Source of the DNA: Butyrivibrio fibrisolvens
GTDB taxonomy: Bacteria; Bacillota; Clostridia; Lachnospirales; Lachnospiraceae
Assembly (NCBI RefSeq): GCF_037113525.1
Contig: NZ_CP146963.1
Span: forward strand, 1,612,001 to 1,676,000
DNA: 64,000 nucleotides
Reading direction: 5' to 3'
Part shown: in pieces, positions 42,724 through 52,208 of the stretch
Layout: the number at the start of each line of letters is the position of its first letter
Position numbering within the stretch: position 1 is the first letter of the stretch
Made by a program: the position numbers and the translations under genes
The notes under the pieces: model-generated
Database searches by the model: none
Told to the model about the DNA's origin: nothing
What the model saw: only the letters and a program-made list of their open reading frames with translations

Positions 42724-44511
42724 ATGAAAAAACGAAGTACATTTTCCTGGGTTTTAGAATTTGCCGGGAGAAAAAAGAGTTACTATGTGGGAAGTGTACT
42801 GCTGGCGATTCTTGGCGTAGCAGCATCATTTATCCCATATCTATTGATAGCAGATGTGGTTGGAAAGCTCTTGTCAGGGAACAGAGATTTGGGTTATTAT
42901 CTCGAATCCGTCATCCTGATGGGTGTGTGCTGGATAGTAAGAGTTGCTTTTCATTCCATATCAACTACGCTATCTCATGTAGCAACCTTCAACGTTCTTG
43001 GAGGTATCAGAAGACAACTTTGTAAGAAGCTGTCAACGATTCCGCTTGGATCAGTTCTTGACGATAACAGCGGAAGTTATAAAAACATCATCGTGGAAAG
43101 AGTTGATGCCATGGAGACGACTCTTGCCCATATCGTACCTGAGTTCACTTCGAACATCCTTTTACCAATTGTTATGTTCATATACCTTTTGACTCTTGAC
43201 TGGAGAGTTGGTCTGTCAAACCTTATTCCTGCTTTTATAGGCGTAGGCTTTGCTGCAGTTATGATGGCCAAGAGCCAGGGTGAATTTGAGGTAACTGTTC
43301 AAAAGACCAAATACCTTAATGACACTGCAGTTGAGTATATAAATGGTATAGAAGTCATAAAAGCTTTTGGAAAAACAGGAAGCTCCTATGAGAAGTTTGT
43401 GAATGCAGCCAGAGAAGGTGCAGACTGCTTCATCAACTGGATGAGAAAGTGCATATGGTGGCAGGCAGGTAGCGTTTCATTCATGCCGGCTACATTCCTT
43501 GGGGTACTTCCTGTGGGTCTTTTTCTTGTAAGAGGCGGAAGCCTTACTCCTGAAAACTTTATCACCTGCGTTATCCTGTCAGCAGGTTTAATCAGTCCGT
43601 TGGTTATCGCATTTTCTTACATGGACGACATTATGAAGATGCAGACTATCTTTGGTGAAATTACAGAGATCATCGAGAGAAAAGACATGGTAAGACCATC
43701 TGAGCTTACTAAGAAGCCTGTAGGTTCTGATATTGAACTTAAGGGTGTTAAGTTCTCCTATAAGGATAAAGAGATTCTTCATGGAATTGACATGGAGATT
43801 AAGCAGGGACAGGTTAATGCTTTTGTCGGACCATCAGGCTCGGGAAAGAGTACAATTGCAAGACTTATAGATTCTCTCTGGGATGTAGACGAGGGAAGCA
43901 TCACCTACGGAGGAGTTAACATAAAGGATCTTCCTTTGGATTACTACACAAGTCAGATTGCGTATGTAGCACAGGATAATTACCTCTTTGATATGACAGT
44001 AATGGATAACATCAGACTTGGCAGGGAAGGCGCTACTGATGAAGAAGTCATAAATGCAGCCAAAGCTTCCGGTTGTCATGAGTTTATCCTTGGACTTGAA
44101 AACGGCTATGACACTGTAGTTGGAGGAGCCGGCGGACACTTATCAGGCGGTGAGAGGCAGAGAATCTGCATCGCAAGAGCAATGCTCAAGAATGCTCCTG
44201 TAGTAATCCTTGATGAAGCAACAGCTTATACGGATCCTGAGAACGAAGCAATTGTTCAGCAGAGCGTAGCTAAGCTTGTTCAGGGTAAGACACTTATCGT
44301 TATTGCTCACAGACTTTCAACTATTCAGGACGCAGATAAGATCTTTGTGATAAATGATGGCCGTATAGAGGCATCCGGAAGTCACGCGCAGCTTCTTAGC
44401 GAGTGCATTCTGTACAGAAAGATGTGGGATGCACATGTGGCATCCAGAGATGAAGATGCTCCTGAGAATAATGCTGCATCTGCAGCCAGAAAGGAGGCCG
44501 CTAATGCTTGA
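42724..44511 (+). CDS. ABC transporter half-molecule (permease fused to ATPase), pair 1 subunit A
   Basis: 595 residues beginning at the ATG after AAAGGAGGG. Six membrane helices (about 15-300) then an ATPase with Walker A VGPSGSGKST, signature LSGGERQRICIARAML and Walker B-like VVILDEATAYTDPENEAI. The A-T-A-x-x-D-P-E-N-E wording after the Walker B Glu is shared with siderophore-linked exporter-fold proteins such as IrtA/B and YbtP/Q. The stop overlaps the next gene by eight bases, so a heterodimer is likely. Iron-box control fits a metallophore or iron link; drug export is the alternative. Confidence 0.85.
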   Translation: MKKRSTFSWVLEFAGRKKSYYVGSVLLAILGVAASFIPYLLIADVVGKLLSGNRDLGYYLESVILMGVCWIVRVAFHSISTTLSHVATFNVLGGIRRQLCKKLSTIPLGSVLDDNSGSYKNIIVERVDAMETTLAHIVPEFTSNILLPIVMFIYLLTLDWRVGLSNLIPAFIGVGFAAVMMAKSQGEFEVTVQKTKYLNDTAVEYINGIEVIKAFGKTGSSYEKFVNAAREGADCFINWMRKCIWWQAGSVSFMPATFLGVLPVGLFLVRGGSLTPENFITCVILSAGLISPLVIAFSYMDDIMKMQTIFGEITEIIERKDMVRPSELTKKPVGSDIELKGVKFSYKDKEILHGIDMEIKQGQVNAFVGPSGSGKSTIARLIDSLWDVDEGSITYGGVNIKDLPLDYYTSQIAYVAQDNYLFDMTVMDNIRLGREGATDEEVINAAKASGCHEFILGLENGYDTVVGGAGGHLSGGERQRICIARAMLKNAPVVILDEATAYTDPENEAIVQQSVAKLVQGKTLIVIAHRLSTIQDADKIFVINDGRIEASGSHAQLLSECILYRKMWDAHVASRDEDAPENNAASAARKEAANA

Positions 44512-46240
44512 AATGCTTCGTAAGTTCTTTGACTTTTGCAGTCCTGTAGACAGGGCTAAATTTTATAGATCAGTTGTGCTTGGCGTCCTTGATGCTATTT
44601 TTGGTGCCATGAAGATACCTGCAGCCTTTTTTGCCATAAGCGCTGTGATAGATAAAAAGATTACTGCCGGAACATTTGTAGTTGTTCTTGGATTTATGCT
44701 TTTAAGCACCATCGGCAAGATGGTTGTAAACAGGTTTTCCCAGATGCTTCAGACCGAGGCCGGATACAACACATGCTGTAACAAGAGAATGGAGATCGGT
44801 CAGCATCTTAGATATCTTCCTATGGGATATTTTAATGATACAAGTCTTGGTCATATCACATCAGTAACAACCAATACTCTGGAGCAGACAGGCGATATCG
44901 CAACAAGAGCGATAATGATGGTGCTTCAGGGCAGTATTACGACGGTTGTTATCGGAATAGGAATGTTTTTATTTGATGTGAGAATAGGTCTCATATCTGT
45001 AGTAGGTATCCTGATATTCTTTTTATTCAATAAGTATACAAACGCCTGCGTTGCGAAAGTTGCCGGCGAGAAGCTTGAGTCTGATAAGGATATGGTCGGA
45101 GTGGTGCTTGAGTTTATCCAGGGCATTGCTGAGATAAGGAATTACAACATCATTTCTCATAGCAGTACCAGATTGTCTAAGGCAATCGACAGAAAGGTCA
45201 AGGCCGACATAGGCGCTGAAATTGCGGCAATTCCTGCAGTTGGAGTTCAGATGCTTATCTGCAAACTCATCGGCGTTGTTATAGCAGGTGCATCTATATA
45301 TTTCTACCTGACAGGTTCTATGGAACTTACCTATACCATAACAATGCTCCTTTGTTCATTCATGGTTTTTGAAGCACTTGATATGGCAGGCATATATACA
45401 GCTCTTCTTAAGATCATCGGCAGGGGCGTTGACCTTGTAAATGAGATCATGTCAGTTGAACAGATGGATATAAACGGAGAAGATATCAAGCCTTCAAACA
45501 AAGATATCCATCTTGATCATGTAAGCTTTGCCTATGAGAACAGAACCATCATAGACGATGTGACCCTTGATATAAAAGAAAATACGACTACCGCTATCGT
45601 TGGCCCTTCAGGTGGAGGAAAGACAACTATCACATCACTTATCGCAAGATTCTGGGATGTTAAATCCGGCAAGGTAACACTTGGCGGAAGAGATGTAAGA
45701 GACTACAGCTTTGACAGTCTTATGGAGAATTTCAGTTTTGTATTTCAAAAGGTATACCTGTTTGAAGATACGATCGCTAACAACATAAGATTTGGAAGAC
45801 CCGAAGCGTCAATGGACGAGGTAATAGCCGCTGCTAAAAAAGCCTGCTGCCATGAATTCATCATGGGACTTCCGGATGGATATGAGACCGTTGTTGGTGA
45901 AGGCGGAGCAACTCTTTCGGGCGGTGAGAAGCAAAGAATTGCTATAGCAAGAGCCATCATGAAGAATGCACCTATCATCATCCTTGATGAAGCTACAGCC
46001 AATGTTGATCCTGAGAATGAAAAAGAACTTACTCAGGCAATAGAGAATCTTACCAAGGAAAAGACTATCATCATGATCGCTCACAGGCTCAAGACCGTAA
46101 GAAATGCAGATCAGATAGTTGTTATCGATAAGGGCAGAATTGTTCAAAAAGGTAAACATGAAGAACTTATGGAACAGGACGGAATCTATAAGAACTTTGT
46201 AAGCGGAAGAAAGCAGGCAGTTAGCTGGAAGATTGCTTGA
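44504..46240 (+). CDS. ABC transporter half-molecule, pair 1 subunit B
   Basis: 578 residues starting at the ATG behind AAGGAGG. N-terminal F-F-D-F-C-S-P-V-D-R-A-K-F-Y and six helices, then an ATPase: Walker A VGPSGGGKTT, signature LSGGEKQRIAIARAIM, and LDEATANVDPENEK. Both half-transporters keep a Glu after Walker B, so both sites may hydrolyse ATP. Pairs with 42724-44511. Confidence 0.85.
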   Translation: MLEMLRKFFDFCSPVDRAKFYRSVVLGVLDAIFGAMKIPAAFFAISAVIDKKITAGTFVVVLGFMLLSTIGKMVVNRFSQMLQTEAGYNTCCNKRMEIGQHLRYLPMGYFNDTSLGHITSVTTNTLEQTGDIATRAIMMVLQGSITTVVIGIGMFLFDVRIGLISVVGILIFFLFNKYTNACVAKVAGEKLESDKDMVGVVLEFIQGIAEIRNYNIISHSSTRLSKAIDRKVKADIGAEIAAIPAVGVQMLICKLIGVVIAGASIYFYLTGSMELTYTITMLLCSFMVFEALDMAGIYTALLKIIGRGVDLVNEIMSVEQMDINGEDIKPSNKDIHLDHVSFAYENRTIIDDVTLDIKENTTTAIVGPSGGGKTTITSLIARFWDVKSGKVTLGGRDVRDYSFDSLMENFSFVFQKVYLFEDTIANNIRFGRPEASMDEVIAAAKKACCHEFIMGLPDGYETVVGEGGATLSGGEKQRIAIARAIMKNAPIIILDEATANVDPENEKELTQAIENLTKEKTIIMIAHRLKTVRNADQIVVIDKGRIVQKGKHEELMEQDGIYKNFVSGRKQAVSWKIA

Positions 46241-46307
46241 GGAATGCTAAAAGCAGGTGGATAGATTGAAAGATTACCTGTTTTTATAAATAAGGAGGAG
46301 GCTTTTT

Positions 46308-48107
46308 ATGAAAGAAAAGAAAAAAAGCGATTTATCCGTGTTGCTTGGCTACGCGGGAAGTTACAAAAAACTTACGTTTTTAGGCTTGACCCTGTCAGCG
46401 ATTGCCATGATCCTTGGAATGCTGCCATATATCTGTATATGGCTTGTTGCAAGAGATCTTATCGCTGTTGCACCTGATTGGACCAGGGCAGCAGATATCG
46501 GAAAATACGGATGGCTTGCATTTGCATTTTCACTTGCAGGAATCGTGGTTTATTTTGCCGCACTTATGTGCACTCATCTTGCTGCGTTTAGAACCGCATC
46601 AAATATAAGAAAACAGGGTGTAGAGCACCTTATGAAGACACCTCTTGGATTCTTTGATTCAAACGCTTCAGGACTTCTTCGTAACCGCCTTGACGGAGCA
46701 GCATCAGAAACTGAAACACTTCTTGCACATAACCTTGCTGATATTGTAGGAAGCGCTGCCATGTTCATTGGAATGGTTGTTCTTATGTTCGTATTCGACT
46801 GGAGAATGGGCGCAGCATGTCTTTTTGCAGCGGTGATATCAGTAGCTGCAATGTTCACAATGATGGGCGGCAAGAATGCAAAGCTTATGCAGGAATATCA
46901 GGTTGCTCAGGATTATATGAGCAAGGCTGGAACAGAATATGTGCGTGGTATACCTGTAGTAAAGGTTTTCCAACAGACAGTATACTCATTTAAAGCATTT
47001 AAAGAAGCTATAGAAGATTATAGTAAAAAGGCAGAACTCTATGCAGCAGATGTGTGCCAGCTTCCCCAGGCTGTAAACCTTACAGCAACAGAGGGCGCAT
47101 TCATCTTCATGGTTCCTGTAGCTCTTTTTATAGCACCATCAGCACTTGCGTCCGGTAGCTTTGCGACCTTTGTAACTAACTTTGCTTTCTATGCTGTATT
47201 CTCAGCTATCGTTTCAACAGCTCTTGCAAGGATAATGTTTGCAGCAAGTGGTATGATGCTTGCAAGCACCGCTCTTGGAAGAATTGCTCAGGTTATGGAC
47301 GCTCCGACTCTTGAGATCACAGATGATCCAAAAGAGCCTAAGGACAACAGCATTGAGTTTAAGAATGTAAGCTTTACCTATGATGGAGCTGATGTCCCTG
47401 CCATAGATCATGTATCTTTCAGAGTAGAGCCAGGACAGACAGTTGCTCTTGTTGGACCTTCAGGAGGAGGTAAGACAACAGCAGCAAGCCTTATCCCGAG
47501 ATTCTGGGATGCAACAGACGGAAGCGTGCTTGTAGGCGGCGTTGATGTCCGTGATATGGATCCTCATGTTCTTATGGACAGGATCGCATTTGTATTCCAA
47601 AACAATAGATTATTTAAAGCAAGTATATTTGAAAATGTTAGAGCAGCAAGACCCGGCGCAACAAGAGAAGAAGTTAAGAAAGCTTTATCTGCAGCCCAGT
47701 GCGATGATATCCTTGCAAAACTTCCAAATGGCATGGATACCATCATTGGATCAGAAGGAACTTACCTTTCAGGCGGTGAGCAGCAAAGAGTAGCCCTTGC
47801 AAGAGCAATCCTTAAGGATGCTCCTATCGTAGTTCTTGATGAAGCAACAGCCTTTGCCGATCCCGAAAACGAAGTTCTAATACAAAAAGCCTTCGGAGCA
47901 CTTACTAAAGGTAAAACAGTAATAATGATCGCTCACAGACTGTCAACAGTCGTAGGCGCTGACAAGATAATCGTTCTTGATAACGGCCATGCCATAGAAG
48001 AGGGTACACATAAAGCTCTTAAAGCTCAGAACGGCTTGTACAGCCGCATGTGGACAGATTATAACAAGGCCGTTAAATGGCGTATTAGTACAGGGGAGGC
48101 GATGTAA
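46308..48107 (+). CDS. ABC transporter half-molecule, pair 2 subunit A
   Basis: 599 residues with N-terminal D-L-S-V-L-L-G-Y-A-G-S-Y-K, six helices, Walker A VGPSGGGKTT, signature LSGGEQQRVALARAIL, and LDEATAFADPENE, the wording most like YbtP/IrtA. The C-terminus ends in V-K-W-R-I-S. It follows pair 1 by 67 bp with an own AAGGAGGAGG site and is coupled (stop directly followed by ATG) to the next half-transporter. Confidence 0.85.
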   Translation: MKEKKKSDLSVLLGYAGSYKKLTFLGLTLSAIAMILGMLPYICIWLVARDLIAVAPDWTRAADIGKYGWLAFAFSLAGIVVYFAALMCTHLAAFRTASNIRKQGVEHLMKTPLGFFDSNASGLLRNRLDGAASETETLLAHNLADIVGSAAMFIGMVVLMFVFDWRMGAACLFAAVISVAAMFTMMGGKNAKLMQEYQVAQDYMSKAGTEYVRGIPVVKVFQQTVYSFKAFKEAIEDYSKKAELYAADVCQLPQAVNLTATEGAFIFMVPVALFIAPSALASGSFATFVTNFAFYAVFSAIVSTALARIMFAASGMMLASTALGRIAQVMDAPTLEITDDPKEPKDNSIEFKNVSFTYDGADVPAIDHVSFRVEPGQTVALVGPSGGGKTTAASLIPRFWDATDGSVLVGGVDVRDMDPHVLMDRIAFVFQNNRLFKASIFENVRAARPGATREEVKKALSAAQCDDILAKLPNGMDTIIGSEGTYLSGGEQQRVALARAILKDAPIVVLDEATAFADPENEVLIQKAFGALTKGKTVIMIAHRLSTVVGADKIIVLDNGHAIEEGTHKALKAQNGLYSRMWTDYNKAVKWRISTGEAM

Positions 48108-49892
48108 ATGTTTGGAAAAGAATTTCAGAGAAAATATGCACTTACAGATCAGGGCATCAGGAATGCCAAGTCCGCTACTTTTTGGACAGTTATAGTTAAT
48201 CTCCTTGCCATGGGCGGAATGGGAATTTTGTACATGATGATGACAAGCTATATGGAGACGCTTACTGGTGGTGGGAAGCTGCCTAACACATGGGTTATCT
48301 TAGGACTTGTTCTTGCATTTGTAGTTCTTTCGTTACTTACTCATCTTCAGCAGTACAGAGCAACATACGGACTTGTCTACAGAGAAGTTAAGAGCGTTCG
48401 TATATCACTTGCAGAGCGCATGAGAAAACTTCCACTGGGCTACTTTGGCAAAAGAGATCTCGCTGACCTTACAGAAACTATCATGAGCGATGTAAACCGC
48501 CTTGAGCACGTATGGTCACACTGTCTTGGCTACCTTTATGGTTCTTATATTTCAACAGCTATAGTTGCAGTTATGTTATTTACTTTTGACTGGAGACTTG
48601 CTATTGCCTGCCTTTGGGGCGTTCCTGTAGCCTTTATCCTTCTGTTTGGAAGCCGCAAGATCAATAAGAAAAATTCAGAGATCACTAAGGCTGCCGGCAT
48701 CCAGGTATCAGATGGAATTCAGGAAACACTTGAAAATATCAGAGAGATAAGAGCAACCAATCAGGAAAAGAAATTCATTGATACTTTAAATCAGAAGATT
48801 GATTATCATGAAAAAACTATGCTTTCAGGAGAACTTTCCTGCGGTATATTTGTAAATGCAGCCAGCGTTATCATGAGACTTGGCGTTGCAACAACAGTTC
48901 TTACAGGAACAAGTCTTATCCTTAAAGGCCAGGTTGAGTTCATGGTACTGTTTATGTTCCTTCTTGTCATAACAAGAATATATTCACCGTTTGATCAGGC
49001 ACTTGCCCTTATAGCAGAAATGCTCATGTCACAGATATCAGCAGCAAGAATTAACGAGATCCATGATACTAAGGCAGCAGAGGGCGTAGATGCATTTAAA
49101 CCAAACGGTCACGATATAGTATTTGAAAATGTTGGATTTAGCTATGAGCAAAGTCTTGAAGCTACCGGCAGTAATAATGGTAAAGAAAGCGATAAGGTTC
49201 TAAACGGCGTAAGCTTTACTGCAAGAGAAGGCGAAGTTACAGCTCTTGTCGGACCATCAGGTTCAGGTAAGAGTACCTGTGCAAGACTTGCAGCAAGACT
49301 ATGGGATGTACCTGACGGAACGATCAAGGTTGGCGGAGTTGATATAAATTCTGTTGATCCGGAAGTCCTTCTTAGCGATTACTCCATGGTATTCCAGGAT
49401 GTAGTTCTCTTTGATGATACTGTTATGGAGAATATCCGCCTTGGTAAACACGGCGCTACAGATGAAGAAGTTATTGCAGCAGCAAAGGCAGCTAACTGCG
49501 ACGAATTTGTAGATAAGCTCCCGAACGGTTACCATACACCTATTGGTGAAAACGGAGCTAAGCTCTCAGGCGGTGAAAGACAGCGTATCTCCATCGCAAG
49601 AGCACTTCTTAAGAATGCACCTATCGTACTTCTTGACGAAGCAACAGCTTCCCTTGACGTTGAAAACGAGACCAAGGTTCAGGAAGCGTTATCAAGGCTT
49701 CTATCCGGTAAAACAGTCCTTGTCATTGCACACCGCATGCGTACTGTTGAAGCGGCTGATAAGATCGTAGTACTTAAGGATGGAAGAGTTGCCGAAGAAG
49801 GTAATCCATCTGATCTTATGAAAAAAGATGATGGAATCTTCAGGCATATGGCGCGGCTTCAGAGCAATAGCGCTGAGTGGAGCATTGCTTAA
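48108..49892 (+). CDS. ABC transporter half-molecule, pair 2 subunit B
   Basis: 594 residues. The start is the base after the previous stop. Six helices, Walker A VGPSGSGKST, signature LSGGERQRISIARALL and LDEATASLDVENE; the shift from D-P-E-N-E to D-V-E-N-E is a difference from the other three. A hydrophilic insert with T-G-S-N-N-G-K-E-S-D lies before the ATPase. C-terminal S-A-E-W-S-I-A resembles the ends of the other half-transporters. Probably the second heterodimer of a duplicated transporter. Confidence 0.85.
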   Translation: MFGKEFQRKYALTDQGIRNAKSATFWTVIVNLLAMGGMGILYMMMTSYMETLTGGGKLPNTWVILGLVLAFVVLSLLTHLQQYRATYGLVYREVKSVRISLAERMRKLPLGYFGKRDLADLTETIMSDVNRLEHVWSHCLGYLYGSYISTAIVAVMLFTFDWRLAIACLWGVPVAFILLFGSRKINKKNSEITKAAGIQVSDGIQETLENIREIRATNQEKKFIDTLNQKIDYHEKTMLSGELSCGIFVNAASVIMRLGVATTVLTGTSLILKGQVEFMVLFMFLLVITRIYSPFDQALALIAEMLMSQISAARINEIHDTKAAEGVDAFKPNGHDIVFENVGFSYEQSLEATGSNNGKESDKVLNGVSFTAREGEVTALVGPSGSGKSTCARLAARLWDVPDGTIKVGGVDINSVDPEVLLSDYSMVFQDVVLFDDTVMENIRLGKHGATDEEVIAAAKAANCDEFVDKLPNGYHTPIGENGAKLSGGERQRISIARALLKNAPIVLLDEATASLDVENETKVQEALSRLLSGKTVLVIAHRMRTVEAADKIVVLKDGRVAEEGNPSDLMKKDDGIFRHMARLQSNSAEWSIA

Positions 49893-49932
49893 AACACCAT
49901 TGAACCATTTAATAATATGTATGTACAAAAAG

Positions 49933-49972
49933 GAGACTCTTAATGACATTGCTCTTAAGGGTCTCTTTTTTC
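49933..49972 (+). terminator. Terminator after the ABC operon
   Basis: GAGACTCTTAA pairs with TTAAGGGTCTC with one wobble, then six Ts. It ends the TetR-ABC unit. Confidence 0.78.
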
Positions 49973-50088
49973 AGAAATATCGGTAGGGATTTTAAAGAAT
50001 AATAAATAACGAAATAATGATATAATGAAAAAGAAAAGGATCTTACTTATTTTCGATTCAGTCTAACAGAAAAGGAGCTTGTAAGGTT

Positions 50089-51756
50089 ATGAGATTTAAA
50101 AGTGCAAGTACTATTATTTCTGTATCAGATAAATCTGTTCTGAAAGACAGTCTGGATTTTATAGAAAATACGCTGAAAAGTAATGGCGTTTCAAAAAGTG
50201 TTATTATAAGAACCCTGCTTACAGTAGAAGAAGCAGCATCTCAGCTGATAGAGCATGCGGATGCTGATGCTCAGCTAAAGATCAATGTCAGAAAACTGTT
50301 TGGGGAAACAGAAGTGATCCTTGCTGCACAGGGAAGTATGTATGATCCATATTCCGAGTATCCTTCTGATATAAAAGATATAGAAGGAATGGAAGATAAG
50401 GATGTACAAGGTGCAATAAGAGATATCCTTTTAAAAGCTCGAGGAGAAAGTTGTAAATTCAGCTACAAAAAGGGCATAAACAGGGTAAGGATCCTTGTCG
50501 GCGATGGCGAAAAATCCATGCTGAGGTCAACTATAATTGCTTTGGTTTTGGGCGTTATTGCAGGCTTTTTGATGCAGAACCTTATACCGGCATCTATTTC
50601 TGATGCCATTGAAAACTATGCGCTTATTCCTTTGAAAAGCATATTTATGAGCTCGCTTAAGATCATCATTGCTCCAGTAGTCTTTTTTTCCATAGTATCG
50701 TGTATATCCCAGTTTAAGGACTTGTCACAGCTTGGAAGGATAGGCGTTAAAGTAATGGGGATGTATATGATGACTACCATTATTGCGGTTGTGTTGGCAA
50801 TGGGAATATTTATGCTGATTAAACCGGCGTCATGGGGATTTGCGATATCACTTGCAACAGAAGCAGAGGCTGTCAGCGTTGATACTAATGTAGACACATC
50901 TCTGCTTAATACGATCATTGGGATTGTCCCATCTAATTTTCTTCAGCCATTTTTGGATTCCGATACCCTGCAGATAATATTCCTCGCATTTTTGTGCGGT
51001 ATTGCTGTTGGAATGATAGGAGAATATTCGGAGTCTTTAAAGAACTTTTTTGAGGCAGGAAATACTCTTTTCCTGACAATCACTACACTTATAACAAAGC
51101 TTATCCCAATCGCAGTATTCTGCGCTGTATCAATTATGGTAAAAGAAATGGGAAAAGATTCCATGATAGCTGTTCTTGGCTACATGGGTACGGAAATTCT
51201 TACTATTATGTGTATGCTGTGTATTTATGGCACGCTGATCGTTGTATTAGCCCATCTAAATCCATTTACTTTCTTTAAAAAGAATTGGGAGGGTATGATC
51301 ACAAGTTTTACTCTTTCATCAAGTTCAGCTGCAATGCCTACTAATATGCGAACTTGCACTGATAAGCTTGGAATTTCAAATAAAGTCTGCAGCTTCTCCA
51401 TACCGCTTGGAGCTACCGTAAATATGGATGGAGTAAGTATATTTTTAGTAATAACGAGTTTGTTCCTTGCAAGGGCATATGGAATAGATATACCTGCAAA
51501 TATGTACTTATCGATGGCAGTAACAATCATTCTGCTATCGCTTGGCGCACCGGGAGTTCCGGGAGCAGGACTTGTGTGCCTTGGAGTTGTACTGGCGGCT
51601 ATAGGCGTGCCGATAGAAGGAATCGGCATTATCATTGCTGTAAACCCGATATTAGATATGTTTGAAACTATGAATAATACAACAGGGGATGTGGTAACAG
51701 CGCTTATCGTAGCCAAAAAAGAAAAGCTGCTTGATCTTGAAATGTATAAAAAGTAA
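50089..51756 (+). CDS. DAACS-type dicarboxylate/amino-acid:cation symporter with N-terminal GHKL-like domain
   Basis: 555 residues. From about residue 145 it is a Na+ or H+ coupled symporter: I-I-A-L-V-L-G-V-I-A-G-F helix, P-L-K-S-I-F-M-S-S-L-K-I-I-I-A-P-V-V-F-F-S, the serine-rich re-entrant loop S-F-T-L-S-S-S-S-A-A-M-P and N-M-D-G-V. The 145-residue N-terminal region is unusual: L-L-T-V-E-E-A-A-S-Q-L-I-E-H-A-D and a later G-S-M-Y-D-P-Y resemble the N-box helix and D-x-G-region of RsbW/SpoIIAB-like GHKL ATPases. No transporter of this family needs such a domain. Role of the domain, whether ATP binding or not, is open. Confidence 0.8.
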   Translation: MRFKSASTIISVSDKSVLKDSLDFIENTLKSNGVSKSVIIRTLLTVEEAASQLIEHADADAQLKINVRKLFGETEVILAAQGSMYDPYSEYPSDIKDIEGMEDKDVQGAIRDILLKARGESCKFSYKKGINRVRILVGDGEKSMLRSTIIALVLGVIAGFLMQNLIPASISDAIENYALIPLKSIFMSSLKIIIAPVVFFSIVSCISQFKDLSQLGRIGVKVMGMYMMTTIIAVVLAMGIFMLIKPASWGFAISLATEAEAVSVDTNVDTSLLNTIIGIVPSNFLQPFLDSDTLQIIFLAFLCGIAVGMIGEYSESLKNFFEAGNTLFLTITTLITKLIPIAVFCAVSIMVKEMGKDSMIAVLGYMGTEILTIMCMLCIYGTLIVVLAHLNPFTFFKKNWEGMITSFTLSSSSAAMPTNMRTCTDKLGISNKVCSFSIPLGATVNMDGVSIFLVITSLFLARAYGIDIPANMYLSMAVTIILLSLGAPGVPGAGLVCLGVVLAAIGVPIEGIGIIIAVNPILDMFETMNNTTGDVVTALIVAKKEKLLDLEMYKK

Positions 51757-51760
51757 GGTC

Positions 51761-52111
51761 CTAGGATATGACCGTATAATCAAGGCTCTCTATAGCTTTA
51801 ACAAATACATCGCGGTCAATTTCTCTGTCGTATTTGATTGTAACAAGTCCTTTTCTAAGATTAACTTTACAAGACGCACCGTCAATACTGTTGATGGTGC
51901 GTTTTACTCTGTTTGCACAGTTCTCACAGTGCATTCCTTCAACCTTTAGTGTTATCTTTCCAATTACAGGACTTTCCAGCTTTTTGTCGCGAACTTTTAC
52001 GCTGGAGCCACCACCACAGCATCCGCCTTCGCCTTTAAAGTGTTTAACTGAGCCCTTAATAGCGAGAATTAGTATTAATACAAGAATAATTCCAATAACA
52101 ATATTTGGCAT
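51761..52111 (-). CDS. Membrane-anchored HMA metal chaperone fused to FeoB-associated Cys-rich domain
   Basis: 116 residues. One N-terminal membrane helix (M-P-N-I-V-I-G-I-I-L-V-L-I-L-I-L), then a short K-G-E-G-G-C-C-G-G-G-S cluster, which is the pattern of FeoB-associated Cys-rich membrane proteins, then a linker and a complete HMA domain with the metal motif GMHCENCANRV. It probably binds Cu(I) or another soft or transition metal at the inner face of the membrane. Upstream on the minus strand are a Fur-box-like site and two iron boxes. Confidence 0.82.
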   Translation of the reverse strand: MPNIVIGIILVLILILAIKGSVKHFKGEGGCCGGGSSVKVRDKKLESPVIGKITLKVEGMHCENCANRVKRTINSIDGASCKVNLRKGLVTIKYDREIDRDVFVKAIESLDYTVIS

Positions 52112-52132
52112 AATATGTTTTTAAATCCTTCC

Positions 52133-52147
52133 AGATAATTATTATCA
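52133..52147. promoter_or_regulatory. Fur-box-like 7-1-7 repeat
   Basis: AGATAAT-T-ATTATCA, 13 of 14 arm positions as in the consensus TGATAAT-N-ATTATCA. It lies 22 bp upstream of the HMA gene start on the minus strand. Confidence 0.5.
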
Positions 52148-52168
52148 ATTAAATATATTGATACGGCT

Positions 52169-52207
52169 GTTAGCTTATACTAACATAAAACATTAGAGAT
52201 GTCTAAC
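52169..52207. promoter_or_regulatory. Two iron-box-like repeats between the HMA gene and the palindrome
   Basis: GTTAGCTTATACTAAC (52169-52184) with perfect half-sites and ATTAGAGATGTCTAAC (52192-52207) with one changed base. The first faces the HMA gene, the second directly adjoins the left end of the long palindrome (52209-52501) and seems to be the former control site of the feoA remnant to the right. Confidence 0.62.
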
Positions 52208-52208
52208 T

